Made by a program: the position numbers and the translations under genes. Below are positions 34,144 through 43,864 of a stretch of 64,000 nucleotides of DNA, piece by piece (the first letter of the stretch is position 1; each line of letters opens with the position of its first letter). This DNA is from Tissierellaceae bacterium (GTDB lineage Bacteria > Bacillota > Clostridia > Tissierellales > Tissierellaceae). The stretch covers positions 1-64,000 of the forward strand of contig JALNZV010000007.1 of NCBI GenBank assembly GCA_023229175.1. Reading direction: 5' to 3'. Under the pieces are notes generated by a model. That model saw only the letters and a program-made list of their open reading frames with translations. It did not search any database and had not been told where the DNA came from.

Positions 34144-35475
34144 ATGAAACTAGAAAATCTCACTTTTAAGGGTGGGGTAGACGTACCGCACAGCAAGGCG
34201 TTGACAGAGAAAAAGTCCCTAGAATATGCTAAAGAACCTAGCATAGTATACATACCCTTGCATCAGCATACGGGTGCGCCTTGCGAACCCCTTGTCAAAG
34301 CAGGAGACAAGGTAAAAATAGGGCAAAAAATTGGCGAATCCAAAGCCTTTGTATCTGCTCCAATTCACTCCAGCGTATCTGGTACAGTAAAGAACATAAG
34401 CAAGATAACCACTCCAACTGGAATGAAATCCGACTGCGTGGTTATAGAGACTGATGGCACCAACGAAGTGGACGAGTCGGTTAAGCCTAAGGGCAATTTG
34501 GACAACCTAACGCCAAAAGAAATAATTGGGATCATCAAAGAATCGGGCATAACAGGCATGGGTGGTGCTGGATTCCCAACTCATGTAAAATTATCTCCGC
34601 CGCCTGAGAAAAAAATCGATACCATTATAATAAATGGAGCAGAGTGTGAACCGTTTTTGACATCAGACCATAGAGTAATGCTGGAAATGCCAGAAAAAGT
34701 CGTTTTTGGACTAAAGGCAATAATGAAAGCATTGGGAGTTGAGAGGGGATTCATAGGCGTAGAGACCAACAAAATGGATGCCGTTGATTCTCTTAGATCA
34801 GTAATACAAGAAGGCGACAACGTCGAAATCGTCACATTAAAAGCGAAATACCCACAAGGCGACGAAAAGAGAGTCATAGATGCTGTCACTGGTAGAAAAG
34901 TTCCTTCAGGTGGACTGCCAATGGATGTAGGCTGTGTAGTGAGTAATATAAGTACAGCAAAAGCTATATCAGAGGCAATTTTAGAAGGAAAACCAGTATA
35001 CGAAAGAGTAGTGACAGTAACAGGTAACGGCGTAAACGAACCTAAGAATCTAATAGTTAAAATAGGTACTACATTCCAGGAAGTAATAGATCAAGCCGGT
35101 GGATTCAAAGGAGTTCCAGGTAAAATTATTATGGGTGGACCAATGATGGGCCTTAGTCAATTTTCGACAGAAGTTCCTGTAATCAAAGGTTCTGGTGGAA
35201 TTTTAGTACTAACTGAAGAAGAAGCCTTAGCAGAAAAAGAATCGCCCTGTATAAAATGCGGGAGATGCTTGGAAGTATGTCCAGTATTTTTACAACCATT
35301 ATATATTTCTGCCTTCGCACTTAGAAAGGACTTCGAAGGAGCAGAAAGACTTGGGGCCTTAGATTGTGTAGAATGCGGCTCATGTTCTTTTATATGCCCA
35401 TCAAAGAGGCCATTAGTTGAATCCATAAGATTTGCTAAAAGGGAAGTCCTTGCAAAGAGGAAAAAATCACAGTAG
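34144..35475 (+). CDS. rnfC: Rnf complex subunit RnfC
   Basis: A 443-residue peripheral subunit of the ferredoxin:NAD+ oxidoreductase, expected to contact NADH. It has a GMGGAGFPTHVK glycine-rich NADH/FMN-site motif. Two C-terminal [4Fe-4S] motifs, CIKCGRCLEVCP and CVECGSCSFICP, are also present. The start at 34144 follows GAGGTGGAAAGA. It is first in the operon order C-D-G-E-A-B found in clostridia. Rnf uses ferredoxin oxidation to pump Na+ or H+ while reducing NAD+. Confidence 0.95.
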   Translation: MKLENLTFKGGVDVPHSKALTEKKSLEYAKEPSIVYIPLHQHTGAPCEPLVKAGDKVKIGQKIGESKAFVSAPIHSSVSGTVKNISKITTPTGMKSDCVVIETDGTNEVDESVKPKGNLDNLTPKEIIGIIKESGITGMGGAGFPTHVKLSPPPEKKIDTIIINGAECEPFLTSDHRVMLEMPEKVVFGLKAIMKALGVERGFIGVETNKMDAVDSLRSVIQEGDNVEIVTLKAKYPQGDEKRVIDAVTGRKVPSGGLPMDVGCVVSNISTAKAISEAILEGKPVYERVVTVTGNGVNEPKNLIVKIGTTFQEVIDQAGGFKGVPGKIIMGGPMMGLSQFSTEVPVIKGSGGILVLTEEEALAEKESPCIKCGRCLEVCPVFLQPLYISAFALRKDFEGAERLGALDCVECGSCSFICPSKRPLVESIRFAKREVLAKRKKSQ

Positions 35476-35490
35476 TTAGGGGGAAAATAA

Positions 35491-36501
35491 ATGGAAGGTA
35501 AAGTGTTAAATACTACAAAAGCAGAATCAGCAGTGCCTGATATGCTAATCGTATCGTCATCACCGCATATTAGGTCCAATGAGTCTGTTGAGAGAATAAT
35601 GATAGATGTAGTCATAGCTTTGATACCAGCTATGATAGGTGCAGTTTACTTTTTCGGATTGAACGCTTTGAAATTAATATTAGTTTCTGCGGCATCAGCA
35701 GTAGCTTTTGAGGCCTTAATCCAAAAAATGCTTAAGAAAGAAATCACAATTAAAGATTACAGTGCGTTGATTACAGGAATATTAGTTGCATTTAATCTGC
35801 CTGCAAATGCGCCATGGTGGATACCGGTCTTTGGTTCAGGATTTGCAATTATAGTCGTTAAACAATTATTTGGTGGCATAGGGTCAAACTTTATGAACCC
35901 AGCACTGGCTGCAAGGGCAGTCTTATTAGCATCTTGGCCAAATATAATGTCAACTTATGTATTGCCTGGTGCCGACGCAGTAACCGGAGCAACACCTCTA
36001 GCCATAATGAAATTCGGCGGAGTAGACGGTACAGCCTCAGCTACAGTAGCACAGGCAGGTTCTAATTTGCCATCTATATTAGATATGTTTGTAGGCAATA
36101 TAGGAGGAGCCATAGGAGAGACATCTGCAGTACTTCTATTATTGGGTGCAGCATACCTAATATTTAGAAAAGTCATCAACTGGAGGACTCCGGTTGTATA
36201 TTTAGGTGCAGCAGCAATATTTTTAGCAATATTTGGTGTACCAGCTGATGAAATAATATATCACATTTTAGGTGGAGGACTAATTTTAGGTGCGTTCTTC
36301 ATGGCAACAGACTACGCCACGGGACCAATTACATCCATGGGAAGAATTGTATTTGGAATAGGTGCAGGATTTTTAACAGCCCTAATTAGGGTAAAGGGTG
36401 GATTCCCAGAAGGAGTATCTTATTCTATTCTATTAATGAACGTAGTATCTCCTTTAATAGAAAAATTCTCTGCTCCAAAAATATTTGGGAGGGCGAAGTA
36501 A
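35491..36501 (+). CDS. rnfD: Rnf complex subunit RnfD
   Basis: A 336-residue membrane subunit with about nine helices. The segment AVTGATPLAIM carries the threonine for covalent FMN attachment by ApbE-type transferases. A second family pattern, ATDYATGPITSMGR, is present. The start follows GGGGGAAAATAA. It abuts rnfG directly. Confidence 0.95.
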   Translation: MEGKVLNTTKAESAVPDMLIVSSSPHIRSNESVERIMIDVVIALIPAMIGAVYFFGLNALKLILVSAASAVAFEALIQKMLKKEITIKDYSALITGILVAFNLPANAPWWIPVFGSGFAIIVVKQLFGGIGSNFMNPALAARAVLLASWPNIMSTYVLPGADAVTGATPLAIMKFGGVDGTASATVAQAGSNLPSILDMFVGNIGGAIGETSAVLLLLGAAYLIFRKVINWRTPVVYLGAAAIFLAIFGVPADEIIYHILGGGLILGAFFMATDYATGPITSMGRIVFGIGAGFLTALIRVKGGFPEGVSYSILLMNVVSPLIEKFSAPKIFGRAK

Positions 36502-37047
36502 ATGAAAGAGACATTAAAATTGGGGATTATATTGTTTGTATTTACAGTAGTGTCAGCGGGAGTTTTAGCTGTGTCAAACAATGCAACAAAGGGTAAAATT
36601 GCAGAGCTTGAGATGGCCGGAAGCATTGGTGCGCTACAGGAAATATTTGGCGAAGATGTTAAATTTCAACCTTTAGAAGAAAATAAGCAAAATCAAATAA
36701 TAGAGGCCAATCCATCAGTAGTTGAAATATTTGAAGCTCTTAATGGGGACAGCGTAGTAGGCTATGCCATAAAAAACATCTCAAAGGGCTTTGGTGGAGA
36801 TTTACTGTTAATGACTGGATTTAACATAGATGGCACAGTATCGGGTATGAGAGTATTAGAGCATTCAGAGACTCCTGGACTAGGAGCCAGATCTGAGGAG
36901 CCGGAGTTTACAAATAGATTCATTGGTCTATCTACAGCTGATGACATTACTGTAGAAGCCCTGTCTGGAGCAACTGGTACAACCAATGGAGTTTTAGCAG
37001 GGGTAAACTCGGCAAGAGAAATATTTAACTCTGAACTCTCAAATTAA
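36502..37047 (+). CDS. rnfG: Rnf complex subunit RnfG
   Basis: A 181-residue protein with one N-terminal membrane helix and an exposed FMN-binding domain. The flavinylation motif is LSGATGTTNG near residue ~157. It is the covalent flavoprotein subunit and lies directly after rnfD without a gap. Confidence 0.94.
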   Translation: MKETLKLGIILFVFTVVSAGVLAVSNNATKGKIAELEMAGSIGALQEIFGEDVKFQPLEENKQNQIIEANPSVVEIFEALNGDSVVGYAIKNISKGFGGDLLLMTGFNIDGTVSGMRVLEHSETPGLGARSEEPEFTNRFIGLSTADDITVEALSGATGTTNGVLAGVNSAREIFNSELSN

Positions 37048-37067
37048 AGTACTTGGAGGTGGAATGA

Positions 37068-37673
37068 TTGAAACTATTTAAAATATTCAAAAATGGAATT
37101 ATAAATGATAACCCAATATTTGTACAGTTAATTGGGATGTGTTCAACCCTAGCAGTTACAACTAGTGTATCCAATGGTCTAGCCATGGGACTTGCAGTAG
37201 TGGCAGTTCTTATGGGTTCAAACCTGGTAATATCTTTACTTAGAAACTCAACACCTGAAAAAATACGTATACCAGCATTCGTTATAGTAATAGCTACTTT
37301 TGTTACAATAGTAGAGATGTTTATGAAAGCATATGCGCAGCCAATATATCAAGCATTAGGTATATTCCTACCGCTAATAGTAGTAAACTGTATTATATTT
37401 GCCCGTGCAGAGGCTTTCGCCTTTAAAAATGGTCCCGTAGCTTCCTTAATAGATGGATTAGGAATGGGACTTGGGTATACTTTGGCATTAGTTACTTTAT
37501 CGACAGTTAGGGAAATCTTTGGGGCAGGGAGTTTCTTTGGTATTCCCCTATTTGGCGAAAGTTTCCAACCAGCAGGAATACTAGTAATGCCTCCAGGAGC
37601 ATTTATAGTACTAGGTATATTAATAGGAATATTCAACGTTGCTAGAAGAAAAAAAGCAACTAGTGAAATATAG
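37068..37673 (+). CDS. rnfE: Rnf complex subunit RnfE
   Basis: A 201-residue membrane subunit with about six helices and the motifs LGMCSTLAVT and LPLIVVNCIIFARAEAFA. It starts at TTG, with CTTGGAGGTGGAATGA upstream. RnfE and RnfA are homologous and together hold the membrane-embedded cluster. Confidence 0.94.
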   Translation: MKLFKIFKNGIINDNPIFVQLIGMCSTLAVTTSVSNGLAMGLAVVAVLMGSNLVISLLRNSTPEKIRIPAFVIVIATFVTIVEMFMKAYAQPIYQALGIFLPLIVVNCIIFARAEAFAFKNGPVASLIDGLGMGLGYTLALVTLSTVREIFGAGSFFGIPLFGESFQPAGILVMPPGAFIVLGILIGIFNVARRKKATSEI

Positions 37674-37688
37674 ATAGGGGGAAAAATA

Positions 37689-38261
37689 ATGAGTATAGCG
37701 ACAATTTTAATCGCAACAATATTTGTCAATAACTACGTTTTCGCCCGATTCCTTGGTATTTGTCCATTTTTAGGTGTATCCAACAAAATGGAAACAGCAA
37801 CTGGAATGGGTGTTGCAGTAACATTTGTAGTCACATTGTCTTCTATATTAACTTATTTTATACAAAAGGGTATATTAGATAAATTAGGACTAGAATATTT
37901 ACAAACCATAGTATTTATCCTTGTAATTGCAGCGTTGGTACAATTTGTTGAACTAGTAATCAAAAAGATGAGTCCAACTCTTTACAATGCATTAGGAGTA
38001 TATTTACCACTTATAACTACAAACTGTGTAGTTTTAGGAGTTGCAATTCTTAATATTCAAGAAGGATATAACTTAATACAAACCATATTTAATGCAATAG
38101 GTTCATCCTTAGGATTTACGTTAGCCTTGATACTTGCATCTGGGGTTAGGGAAAAGCTAGAATTAGCAGATGTGCCAGAAGCACTAAAGGGCTTTCCTAT
38201 CGCTCTAATCACTGCAGGATTAATGTCCATCGCCTTTTTAGGCTTCAATGGACTTATTTAG
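37689..38261 (+). CDS. rnfA: Rnf complex subunit RnfA
   Basis: A 190-residue membrane subunit with about six helices. FVNNYVFARFLGICPFLGVS near the N-terminus and LPLITTNCVVLGVA carry the paired cysteines that, with RnfE, ligate an intramembrane cluster. The ribosome binding site is AGGGGGAAAAATA. Confidence 0.95.
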   Translation: MSIATILIATIFVNNYVFARFLGICPFLGVSNKMETATGMGVAVTFVVTLSSILTYFIQKGILDKLGLEYLQTIVFILVIAALVQFVELVIKKMSPTLYNALGVYLPLITTNCVVLGVAILNIQEGYNLIQTIFNAIGSSLGFTLALILASGVREKLELADVPEALKGFPIALITAGLMSIAFLGFNGLI

Positions 38262-38271
38262 GAGGTAAATT

Positions 38272-39081
38272 ATGACTGATATATTAAACCCAATCATAGT
38301 ATTAGGTGGTCTAGGATTAGGATTTGGAGTTTTACTATCCATAGCCTCAGACATATTTCATGTCGATGTAGACCCCAAAATAGAAGAAATAAGATCCGTA
38401 CTTCCTGGTGCCAACTGCGGTGCATGTGGGTTCCCTGGTTGTGATGGGTTGGCAGCAGCCATAGCAGATGGAAAAGCACCTGTCAATGGATGTAGTGTTG
38501 GCGGCATGCCTGTAGCAGAAAGAGTAGCTGAAATCATGGGAGAAGACGCCGAAGACATGAAGAAAATGGTAGCTACTGTACTTTGTCAAGGAGACTGTGA
38601 CAAAGCCAAGGAAAAGTATGAATACCAAGGGATTACAGATTGTAGAGCCCAAAACATACAGCAAGCAGGTAGCAAATCTTGTACTTATGGTTGTTTAGGT
38701 GGGGGTACTTGTCAAGAGGTCTGTGAATTTGATGCCATAGAAATGATAAACGGAGTTGCATTCGTAGACAAAGACAAATGTACAGCATGTATGAAATGTA
38801 TCGAAGTATGTCCAAAGGGAATAATTGAATTAGTACCATATGAAAATGAATTCGTAGTTAAATGTAAAAGCGAGGATGCAGGGAAAGTTGTCAGAAACAA
38901 TTGCAGCATAGGATGTATTGGATGTCAAATATGTGTAAAAAATTGTCCTGTAGATGCCTTTAGTTTTGAAAACTACTTGGCAAAAATTGACTACGACATC
39001 TGTACTAACTGTGGTATCTGTGCTGAAAAATGCCCAACTAATGCAATATTCTCATCTGCGGTAAAGGAATTAGCCGTATAA
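38272..39081 (+). CDS. rnfB: Rnf complex subunit RnfB
   Basis: A 269-residue ferredoxin-interacting subunit with one N-terminal membrane helix. It carries an unusually rich set of clusters: NCGACGFPGC, then CTYGCLGGGTCQEVC, CTACMKCIEVCP, CIGCQICVKNCP and CTNCGICAEKCP. It is the entry point of electrons from reduced ferredoxin. It is the last gene of the six-gene operon and is followed by a terminator. Confidence 0.95.
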   Translation: MTDILNPIIVLGGLGLGFGVLLSIASDIFHVDVDPKIEEIRSVLPGANCGACGFPGCDGLAAAIADGKAPVNGCSVGGMPVAERVAEIMGEDAEDMKKMVATVLCQGDCDKAKEKYEYQGITDCRAQNIQQAGSKSCTYGCLGGGTCQEVCEFDAIEMINGVAFVDKDKCTACMKCIEVCPKGIIELVPYENEFVVKCKSEDAGKVVRNNCSIGCIGCQICVKNCPVDAFSFENYLAKIDYDICTNCGICAEKCPTNAIFSSAVKELAV

Positions 39082-39107
39082 AAGAGCCAGTTTGGCTCTT
39101 TTATTTT
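39081..39107 (+). terminator. rnf operon terminator
   Basis: Arms AAAGAGCCA and TGGCTCTTT around GTT, then T-rich sequence. It may be partial, since related genes continue downstream. Confidence 0.75.
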
Positions 39108-39195
39108 GTAAAAATCTAACTTGTAAATGAAAATTATAAATGGTAAACTAATAATGTATGTAAATGACTGAAACTATAAATAAAGGATGGATTCA

Positions 39196-39576
39196 ATGAC
39201 AAAAGGAGATAAAATTTTAATAGTCGCAATCATAATAATTAGCTTAGTTTCCCTAGGGTTTGTTAAAAACAATATAGTCAATTATAATGAAAAATACATC
39301 AGCATCCAAGTCAATGGACAAGAGTATAAGAAAGTGATATTTGACAATTCAGTAATAGGTAAAACCATACCTATAGAGACAGAATTTGGATACAATCTCA
39401 TAGAAATAGGAGATGGGGATGTCAGAGTAATAGAGGCATCTTGTCCAGACAAGCTAGATGTATTACAAGGGGCAATTTCTAGTCCAGGCGAAATGATTGT
39501 CTGCTTGCCAAATAGACTAGTCATAGAAATAAAGGGAACAACAGAAACTAGAGAAATAGACTATATTAGTTACTAA
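39196..39576 (+). CDS. NusG domain II-containing membrane-anchored protein
   Basis: A 126-residue protein with one N-terminal membrane helix and a small extracytoplasmic beta domain of the NusG-II type. The domain contains IEASCPDKLDVLQGAI, a conserved-looking CPD segment. Proteins of this type are repeatedly found beside Gx transporters, ApbE and Rnf genes, and are thought to serve flavin- or quinone-linked redox systems. The exact role is unknown. The start at 39196 follows AAAGGATGGATTCA. Confidence 0.8.
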   Translation: MTKGDKILIVAIIIISLVSLGFVKNNIVNYNEKYISIQVNGQEYKKVIFDNSVIGKTIPIETEFGYNLIEIGDGDVRVIEASCPDKLDVLQGAISSPGEMIVCLPNRLVIEIKGTTETREIDYISY

Positions 39577-39588
39577 GGATGACAAAGA

Positions 39589-40107
39589 ATGAAAAGAATA
39601 AATAAAATAATATTTCTATCACTATTAGTATCCATCGGATTAGCACTATCAGTCCTTGAATCGTCAATACCACTACCCATAGTCATACCAGGAGCTAGAC
39701 TTGGACTTTCAAATATGGTTATATTAGTTACATTGGTCATTTTTGGACTTAAGGAGGCCATGGTTGTTAGCATATTGAAAAGTGTGGTTTTAGTGCTGAT
39801 AACAGGTAGTGTCTCCAGTTTAATGTATAGCCTTTCAGGCGGTATACTATCAGGTATTGTAATGTATATAGCATACAAATACTTCTCAAAAATCTTCAGC
39901 CTAATAGGAGTCAGCATACTGGGAGCAGTAGGACACAATATAGCACAAGTAAGCACTGCGGTTTATATAATGAGCAATCTTAGAATATATTCGTATTTAC
40001 CTATTTTGCTGATTACCAGCCTGTTTACAGGTTATTTTGTTGGTCTTTCATCTATATTTATATCGAAAAACCTCAAAAAAGGTTTAAGTCATATCTTTAA
40101 TGCCTAA
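39589..40107 (+). CDS. Gx transporter family protein (HepT component I-like)
   Basis: A 172-residue membrane protein with about five helices and the segment IPLPIVIPGARLGLSNMV, typical of the Gx transporter family (once called heptaprenyl diphosphate synthase component I). It resembles the substrate-binding subunit of ECF-type transporters. It is 12 bases after the NusG-II gene. The pair is associated with flavin-dependent membrane redox systems, but its substrate is unproven. The gene extends a few bases into a possible earlier start of maf. Confidence 0.8.
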   Translation: MKRINKIIFLSLLVSIGLALSVLESSIPLPIVIPGARLGLSNMVILVTLVIFGLKEAMVVSILKSVVLVLITGSVSSLMYSLSGGILSGIVMYIAYKYFSKIFSLIGVSILGAVGHNIAQVSTAVYIMSNLRIYSYLPILLITSLFTGYFVGLSSIFISKNLKKGLSHIFNA

Positions 40108-40117
40108 AGGAGAAAAC

Positions 40118-40699
40118 ATGAAAAATATAATATTAGCGTCATCTTCACCGCGAAGGATAGAAATGCTCGAAAAATACAAACTGGATCCACTGGTGGTTAA
40201 GTTGCCCATAGAGGAAAAAGTATCTTTGACCGAAAGGCCAGAGCAGATAGTCATGTCTTTGGCTTTTGAAAAAGCCTTTCTGGTAAGCAATAAGTATAAT
40301 AGCGACGAAATAATAATTGGGGCAGATACCATAGTCGTACAAAACCAAAAAATACTGGGAAAACCAAAGGATGAAGGGGATGCCTTTAACATACTAAAGA
40401 ATTTAAATGGCAAAGAGCATCAGGTCCTTACTGGAATTTGCGTTATTAGAGCTAATTCCAGAGAAAAAGTAGTAGATTATGAAACTACAACAGTTAAATT
40501 CAGACATATGTCAGAGGACAAAATCCTAAGATATGTAAAGACTGGTGAACCCATGGACAAGGCTGGAGCCTATGCAATTCAAGGATACGGTCAAATATTA
40601 GTTGATGAAATCCACGGTTCTTACACCAATGTGATTGGCTTACCTATCGAAAAGCTAGATGACATATTGGAAAAATACTTTAATATTAGTATCTTATAA
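40118..40699 (+). CDS. maf: Maf-family nucleotide pyrophosphatase
   Basis: A 193-residue enzyme hydrolysing non-canonical or pyrimidine nucleoside triphosphates, linked to septum control. The N-terminal ILASSSPRRIEML motif and the GADTIV segment carry the active site. KAGAYAIQGYG is also conserved. The start at 40118 follows TAAAGGAGAAAAC. It is the first gene of a maf-radC-mreBCD run, an order common in Firmicutes. Confidence 0.93.
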   Translation: MKNIILASSSPRRIEMLEKYKLDPLVVKLPIEEKVSLTERPEQIVMSLAFEKAFLVSNKYNSDEIIIGADTIVVQNQKILGKPKDEGDAFNILKNLNGKEHQVLTGICVIRANSREKVVDYETTTVKFRHMSEDKILRYVKTGEPMDKAGAYAIQGYGQILVDEIHGSYTNVIGLPIEKLDDILEKYFNISIL

Positions 40700-40712
40700 A
40701 GCAGGTGAAAAG

Positions 40713-41420
40713 ATGAGCACTGATATTGATTTAGAAAGAAAATTTACAATAAAAGAACTGCCAGAAACTGAAAGACCAAGGGAAAAACTATATATATATG
40801 GTCCAGAATCCCTATCTAACGAAGAATTAATAGCCATAATAATTAGAACGGGAAATAGAAATGACACTGCCATAGATCTTGCTAGGAAAATTTTAAGCAG
40901 GGATAATAGAGGACTAGCCTATTTGAGAGATACTACTTTACAAGAACTAATGGAAACAAAGGGAATAGGTCAATCGAAGGCAGCTCAGATTTTGGCGGCC
41001 ATTGAAATGGGTAAAAGATTGAATTACTTAGAGGCTTTAAATAAATTAAAGATTAATGAACCGGGTACCATAGCAAATCTATATATGGATGAAATGAGGT
41101 TTTTTCAAAGAGAACACTTTAGAATAGTATTATTGGATACAAAAAATCAAATCATCGTAGCAGAGGAGGTTTCCGTGGGGACTTTAAATGCCTCTATAGT
41201 ACATCCACGGGATGTATTTAAAGCTGCAATTAAGAGAAATGCCAATGCTATGATATTAATGCACAATCATCCTAGTGGAGATCCAACTCCTAGTAAAGAA
41301 GACATCAATATTACCAGAAGGCTAATAGATGCAGGAAATTTAATAGGAATAAAAGTATTAGATCACATTATTATTGGAGATAATAGGTATGTAAGCTTTA
41401 AGGAGAAAAATTTAATTTAA
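40713..41420 (+). CDS. radC: RadC family JAMM/MPN protein
   Basis: A 235-residue protein with an N-terminal helix-hairpin-helix region (ETKGIGQSKAAQIL) and a C-terminal MPN domain. The metal motif is HNHPSGDPTPSKED. A role in DNA repair was proposed historically but is disputed; the biochemical activity is unknown. The start at 40713 follows GCAGGTGAAAAG. It lies between maf and mreB as in many Firmicutes. Confidence 0.92.
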   Translation: MSTDIDLERKFTIKELPETERPREKLYIYGPESLSNEELIAIIIRTGNRNDTAIDLARKILSRDNRGLAYLRDTTLQELMETKGIGQSKAAQILAAIEMGKRLNYLEALNKLKINEPGTIANLYMDEMRFFQREHFRIVLLDTKNQIIVAEEVSVGTLNASIVHPRDVFKAAIKRNANAMILMHNHPSGDPTPSKEDINITRRLIDAGNLIGIKVLDHIIIGDNRYVSFKEKNLI

Positions 41421-41443
41421 TGATATAGGAAGGAATGAACATA

Positions 41444-42472
41444 ATGGGACTATTTAGCAGTTTTATAAAGGATTTGGGAATAGATTTAGGCACAGCAAAT
41501 ACCTTAGTTTATATAAAGGGAAAGGGAATAGTGGCAAGGGAGCCTTCAGTAGTAGCAATTCAGGGCAACAACAATCAAGTTTTGGCAGTGGGAGAAGAAG
41601 CAAAGAGAATGATAGGAAGGACCCCGGGCAGCATCACAGCCATTAGGCCCCTAAAAGATGGAGTAATAGCAGACTTTGACATAACAAAATCCATGTTGAA
41701 GCACTTCATAAGAAAGGCTACGAGAAGGAGAACATTTTTACAGCCAAGGGTAGTCGTATGTGTACCAAGTGGAGTAACAGAGGTAGAAAAGAGAGCTGTA
41801 GAAGAAGCGGCAATTCACGCAGGAGCTAGGGATGCCTACCTCATAGAAGAGCCTATGGCTGCAGCTATAGGAGCAGGGCTGCCAGTGCAAGACCCTACAG
41901 GTTCAATGATAGTAGATATTGGCGGCGGCACAACAGAGGTGGCTGTCATATCACTGGGGGGAATCGTTACATCAAAATCCATTAGGGTTGGAGGAGATGA
42001 ATTAGACGATGCCATTGTTAGCTTTATAAAAAGAGAATACAGCCTAATGATAGGGGAGCGAACAGCAGAAGACGTGAAAATAAACATAGGCTCCGCAGAT
42101 ATAAATTTAGAAAAAGCAAGCATGGAAATCAGAGGTAGAGATATGATAACGGGCTTGCCAAAGACCGTAAATATCAGCTCAACTGAAATATATAGTGCAA
42201 TGAAAGATCCAGTATTCAACATAATAGATGCCATAAAATCCACCTTGGAAAAGACACCACCAGAACTTGCCTCGGATATTATGGAACAAGGAATAATGCT
42301 TACAGGTGGCGGTGCACTTTTAGAGGGTCTAGACAGATTAATTATTAAAGAAACAGGAATACCCGTAAATATTGCAGATGAACCACTAGACTGTGTAGCC
42401 AAAGGCACAGGAAAAGCGTTAGATAGTATAGATGTACTTAAAAAAACTATTTCAAATAAAAGAAAATTCTAA
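41444..42472 (+). CDS. mreB: rod-shape determining protein MreB
   Basis: A 342-residue actin homologue that polymerises under the membrane and directs lateral wall synthesis. It shows DLGIDLGTANTLVYIKG (phosphate 1), VDIGGGTTEVAVISLGG (phosphate 2) and LTGGGALLEGLDRL (adenosine). I chose ATG 41444 because GGAAGG is about ten bases upstream; an ATG nine bases earlier is too close to it. Confidence 0.96.
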   Translation: MGLFSSFIKDLGIDLGTANTLVYIKGKGIVAREPSVVAIQGNNNQVLAVGEEAKRMIGRTPGSITAIRPLKDGVIADFDITKSMLKHFIRKATRRRTFLQPRVVVCVPSGVTEVEKRAVEEAAIHAGARDAYLIEEPMAAAIGAGLPVQDPTGSMIVDIGGGTTEVAVISLGGIVTSKSIRVGGDELDDAIVSFIKREYSLMIGERTAEDVKINIGSADINLEKASMEIRGRDMITGLPKTVNISSTEIYSAMKDPVFNIIDAIKSTLEKTPPELASDIMEQGIMLTGGGALLEGLDRLIIKETGIPVNIADEPLDCVAKGTGKALDSIDVLKKTISNKRKF

Positions 42473-42483
42473 GTGGTGATGCC

Positions 42484-43320
42484 ATGTCTTTTTTCAGTAG
42501 AAATAAAGAAAAAATCATTGTAACCATAATTGCAATTGCATTAATTTTACTCATTGGATTTACAAGTGCAGAAAGGATATTATTGACTAAGTTTGAGAGA
42601 GTTTTAGGTAATATCCTTTCTCCCATTGGAAAGTTTACAAATTCTATTGGAAAAAATACTTCAGATTTCTTCAAGAATGTGGGAGAGATAGGTTCATTGA
42701 GAGAGGAAAATGAAAGACTCAAGTCTATAATCAGCCAACTAGAGGAAGAAAACAGAAGTTTTCAAGATATAATAGGGAAAATCGATTACTTAAAAAATGA
42801 AGCAGAGCTTAAAAAAACAACAAAATACAATTTAATAGAGGCCCAGATAACCGGTAAAGAACCTGGAAACTGGTACCATAGATTTACAGTAGATAAAGGA
42901 TTGAAAGATGGAGTTAAAAAAGGAGATACTGTAATTCAAGGGATACAAATTGATCAGAATACCATAATCGAGGGCATAGTAGGAAGGGTACAAGATGTTG
43001 GAGATAATTGGTCCAAAATTGTGGCCATAGTAGATGAGAACAGCAGTATATCCTTCAAGATTTTAAGGACTCAAGATGGAGGTATATTGACTGGGAATAT
43101 AGAAAGAAAAATAACAGGGTACCTATTTGACGACAAGGCCGATGTCATAAAGGGAGACAAGCTATTTACTGCTGGTCTAGGGGGAGCATATTTGAAAGAT
43201 ATTTATATAGGGGAAATCGAGTCAGTCCTAAGCGACGAAGAAGACTTGATGAAAACAATACAAATAAAGGCTGCAGTTGATTTTAAGAAATTACACAAGG
43301 TCTTTATAATATCCAATTAG
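42484..43320 (+). CDS. mreC: rod-shape determining protein MreC
   Basis: A 278-residue protein with one membrane helix (residues ~12-30), a coiled coil (~65-105) and an extracytoplasmic beta-barrel domain. It bridges MreB/MreD to the PBPs. The gene is 11 bases after mreB. Confidence 0.93.
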   Translation: MSFFSRNKEKIIVTIIAIALILLIGFTSAERILLTKFERVLGNILSPIGKFTNSIGKNTSDFFKNVGEIGSLREENERLKSIISQLEEENRSFQDIIGKIDYLKNEAELKKTTKYNLIEAQITGKEPGNWYHRFTVDKGLKDGVKKGDTVIQGIQIDQNTIIEGIVGRVQDVGDNWSKIVAIVDENSSISFKILRTQDGGILTGNIERKITGYLFDDKADVIKGDKLFTAGLGGAYLKDIYIGEIESVLSDEEDLMKTIQIKAAVDFKKLHKVFIISN

Positions 43321-43342
43321 GATATAGAATAGGGGAGAAGAT

Positions 43343-43843
43343 ATGACCATATTTATACTATTACTAGTGGTTTTAGTAAATTTCATCCTGCAAAGCACCA
43401 TACTTCCGTATATGCCCATTTTAGGTGTAGTGCCAAATATATCCTTACTGGTTGTCATTACAATTTCTTTGTACAAGGGCAGATTATATGGTGGAATCAT
43501 TGGCATTGCTATAGGATTGATACAGGATATACTTTTTAGCCCCATAATAGGCCTAAACGCCTTTATATTCTTTTTTGCAGGATATTTAATAGGTTTGATA
43601 GAAAACAAACTGATAAAAGACAACACCCTTATACCTATTTTACTGTCAATTATAGGTACAGTATATTATAATTTTGCATACTACATATTTATGTTTTTTC
43701 TATCCCATGAAATAGAATTTCTATCCTTTGCAAAGGACGTACTACTGATTGAAACCGTATATAACAGTGTACTTATTGTTCCCATATACAAAATGTTTTC
43801 CAAGATATTCGCAGTTCCCCAAATCAGATTTGGCAGTAAATAA
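43343..43843 (+). CDS. mreD: rod-shape determining protein MreD
   Basis: A 166-residue membrane protein with about five helices (FYMF-like hydrophobic runs, and YGGIIGIAIGLIQDILF typical of MreD). It completes the elongation complex and sits between mreC and the PBP2 gene. Confidence 0.9.
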   Translation: MTIFILLLVVLVNFILQSTILPYMPILGVVPNISLLVVITISLYKGRLYGGIIGIAIGLIQDILFSPIIGLNAFIFFFAGYLIGLIENKLIKDNTLIPILLSIIGTVYYNFAYYIFMFFLSHEIEFLSFAKDVLLIETVYNSVLIVPIYKMFSKIFAVPQIRFGSK

Positions 43844-43864
43844 TGTGGTATTAGAGGTGAGAAC

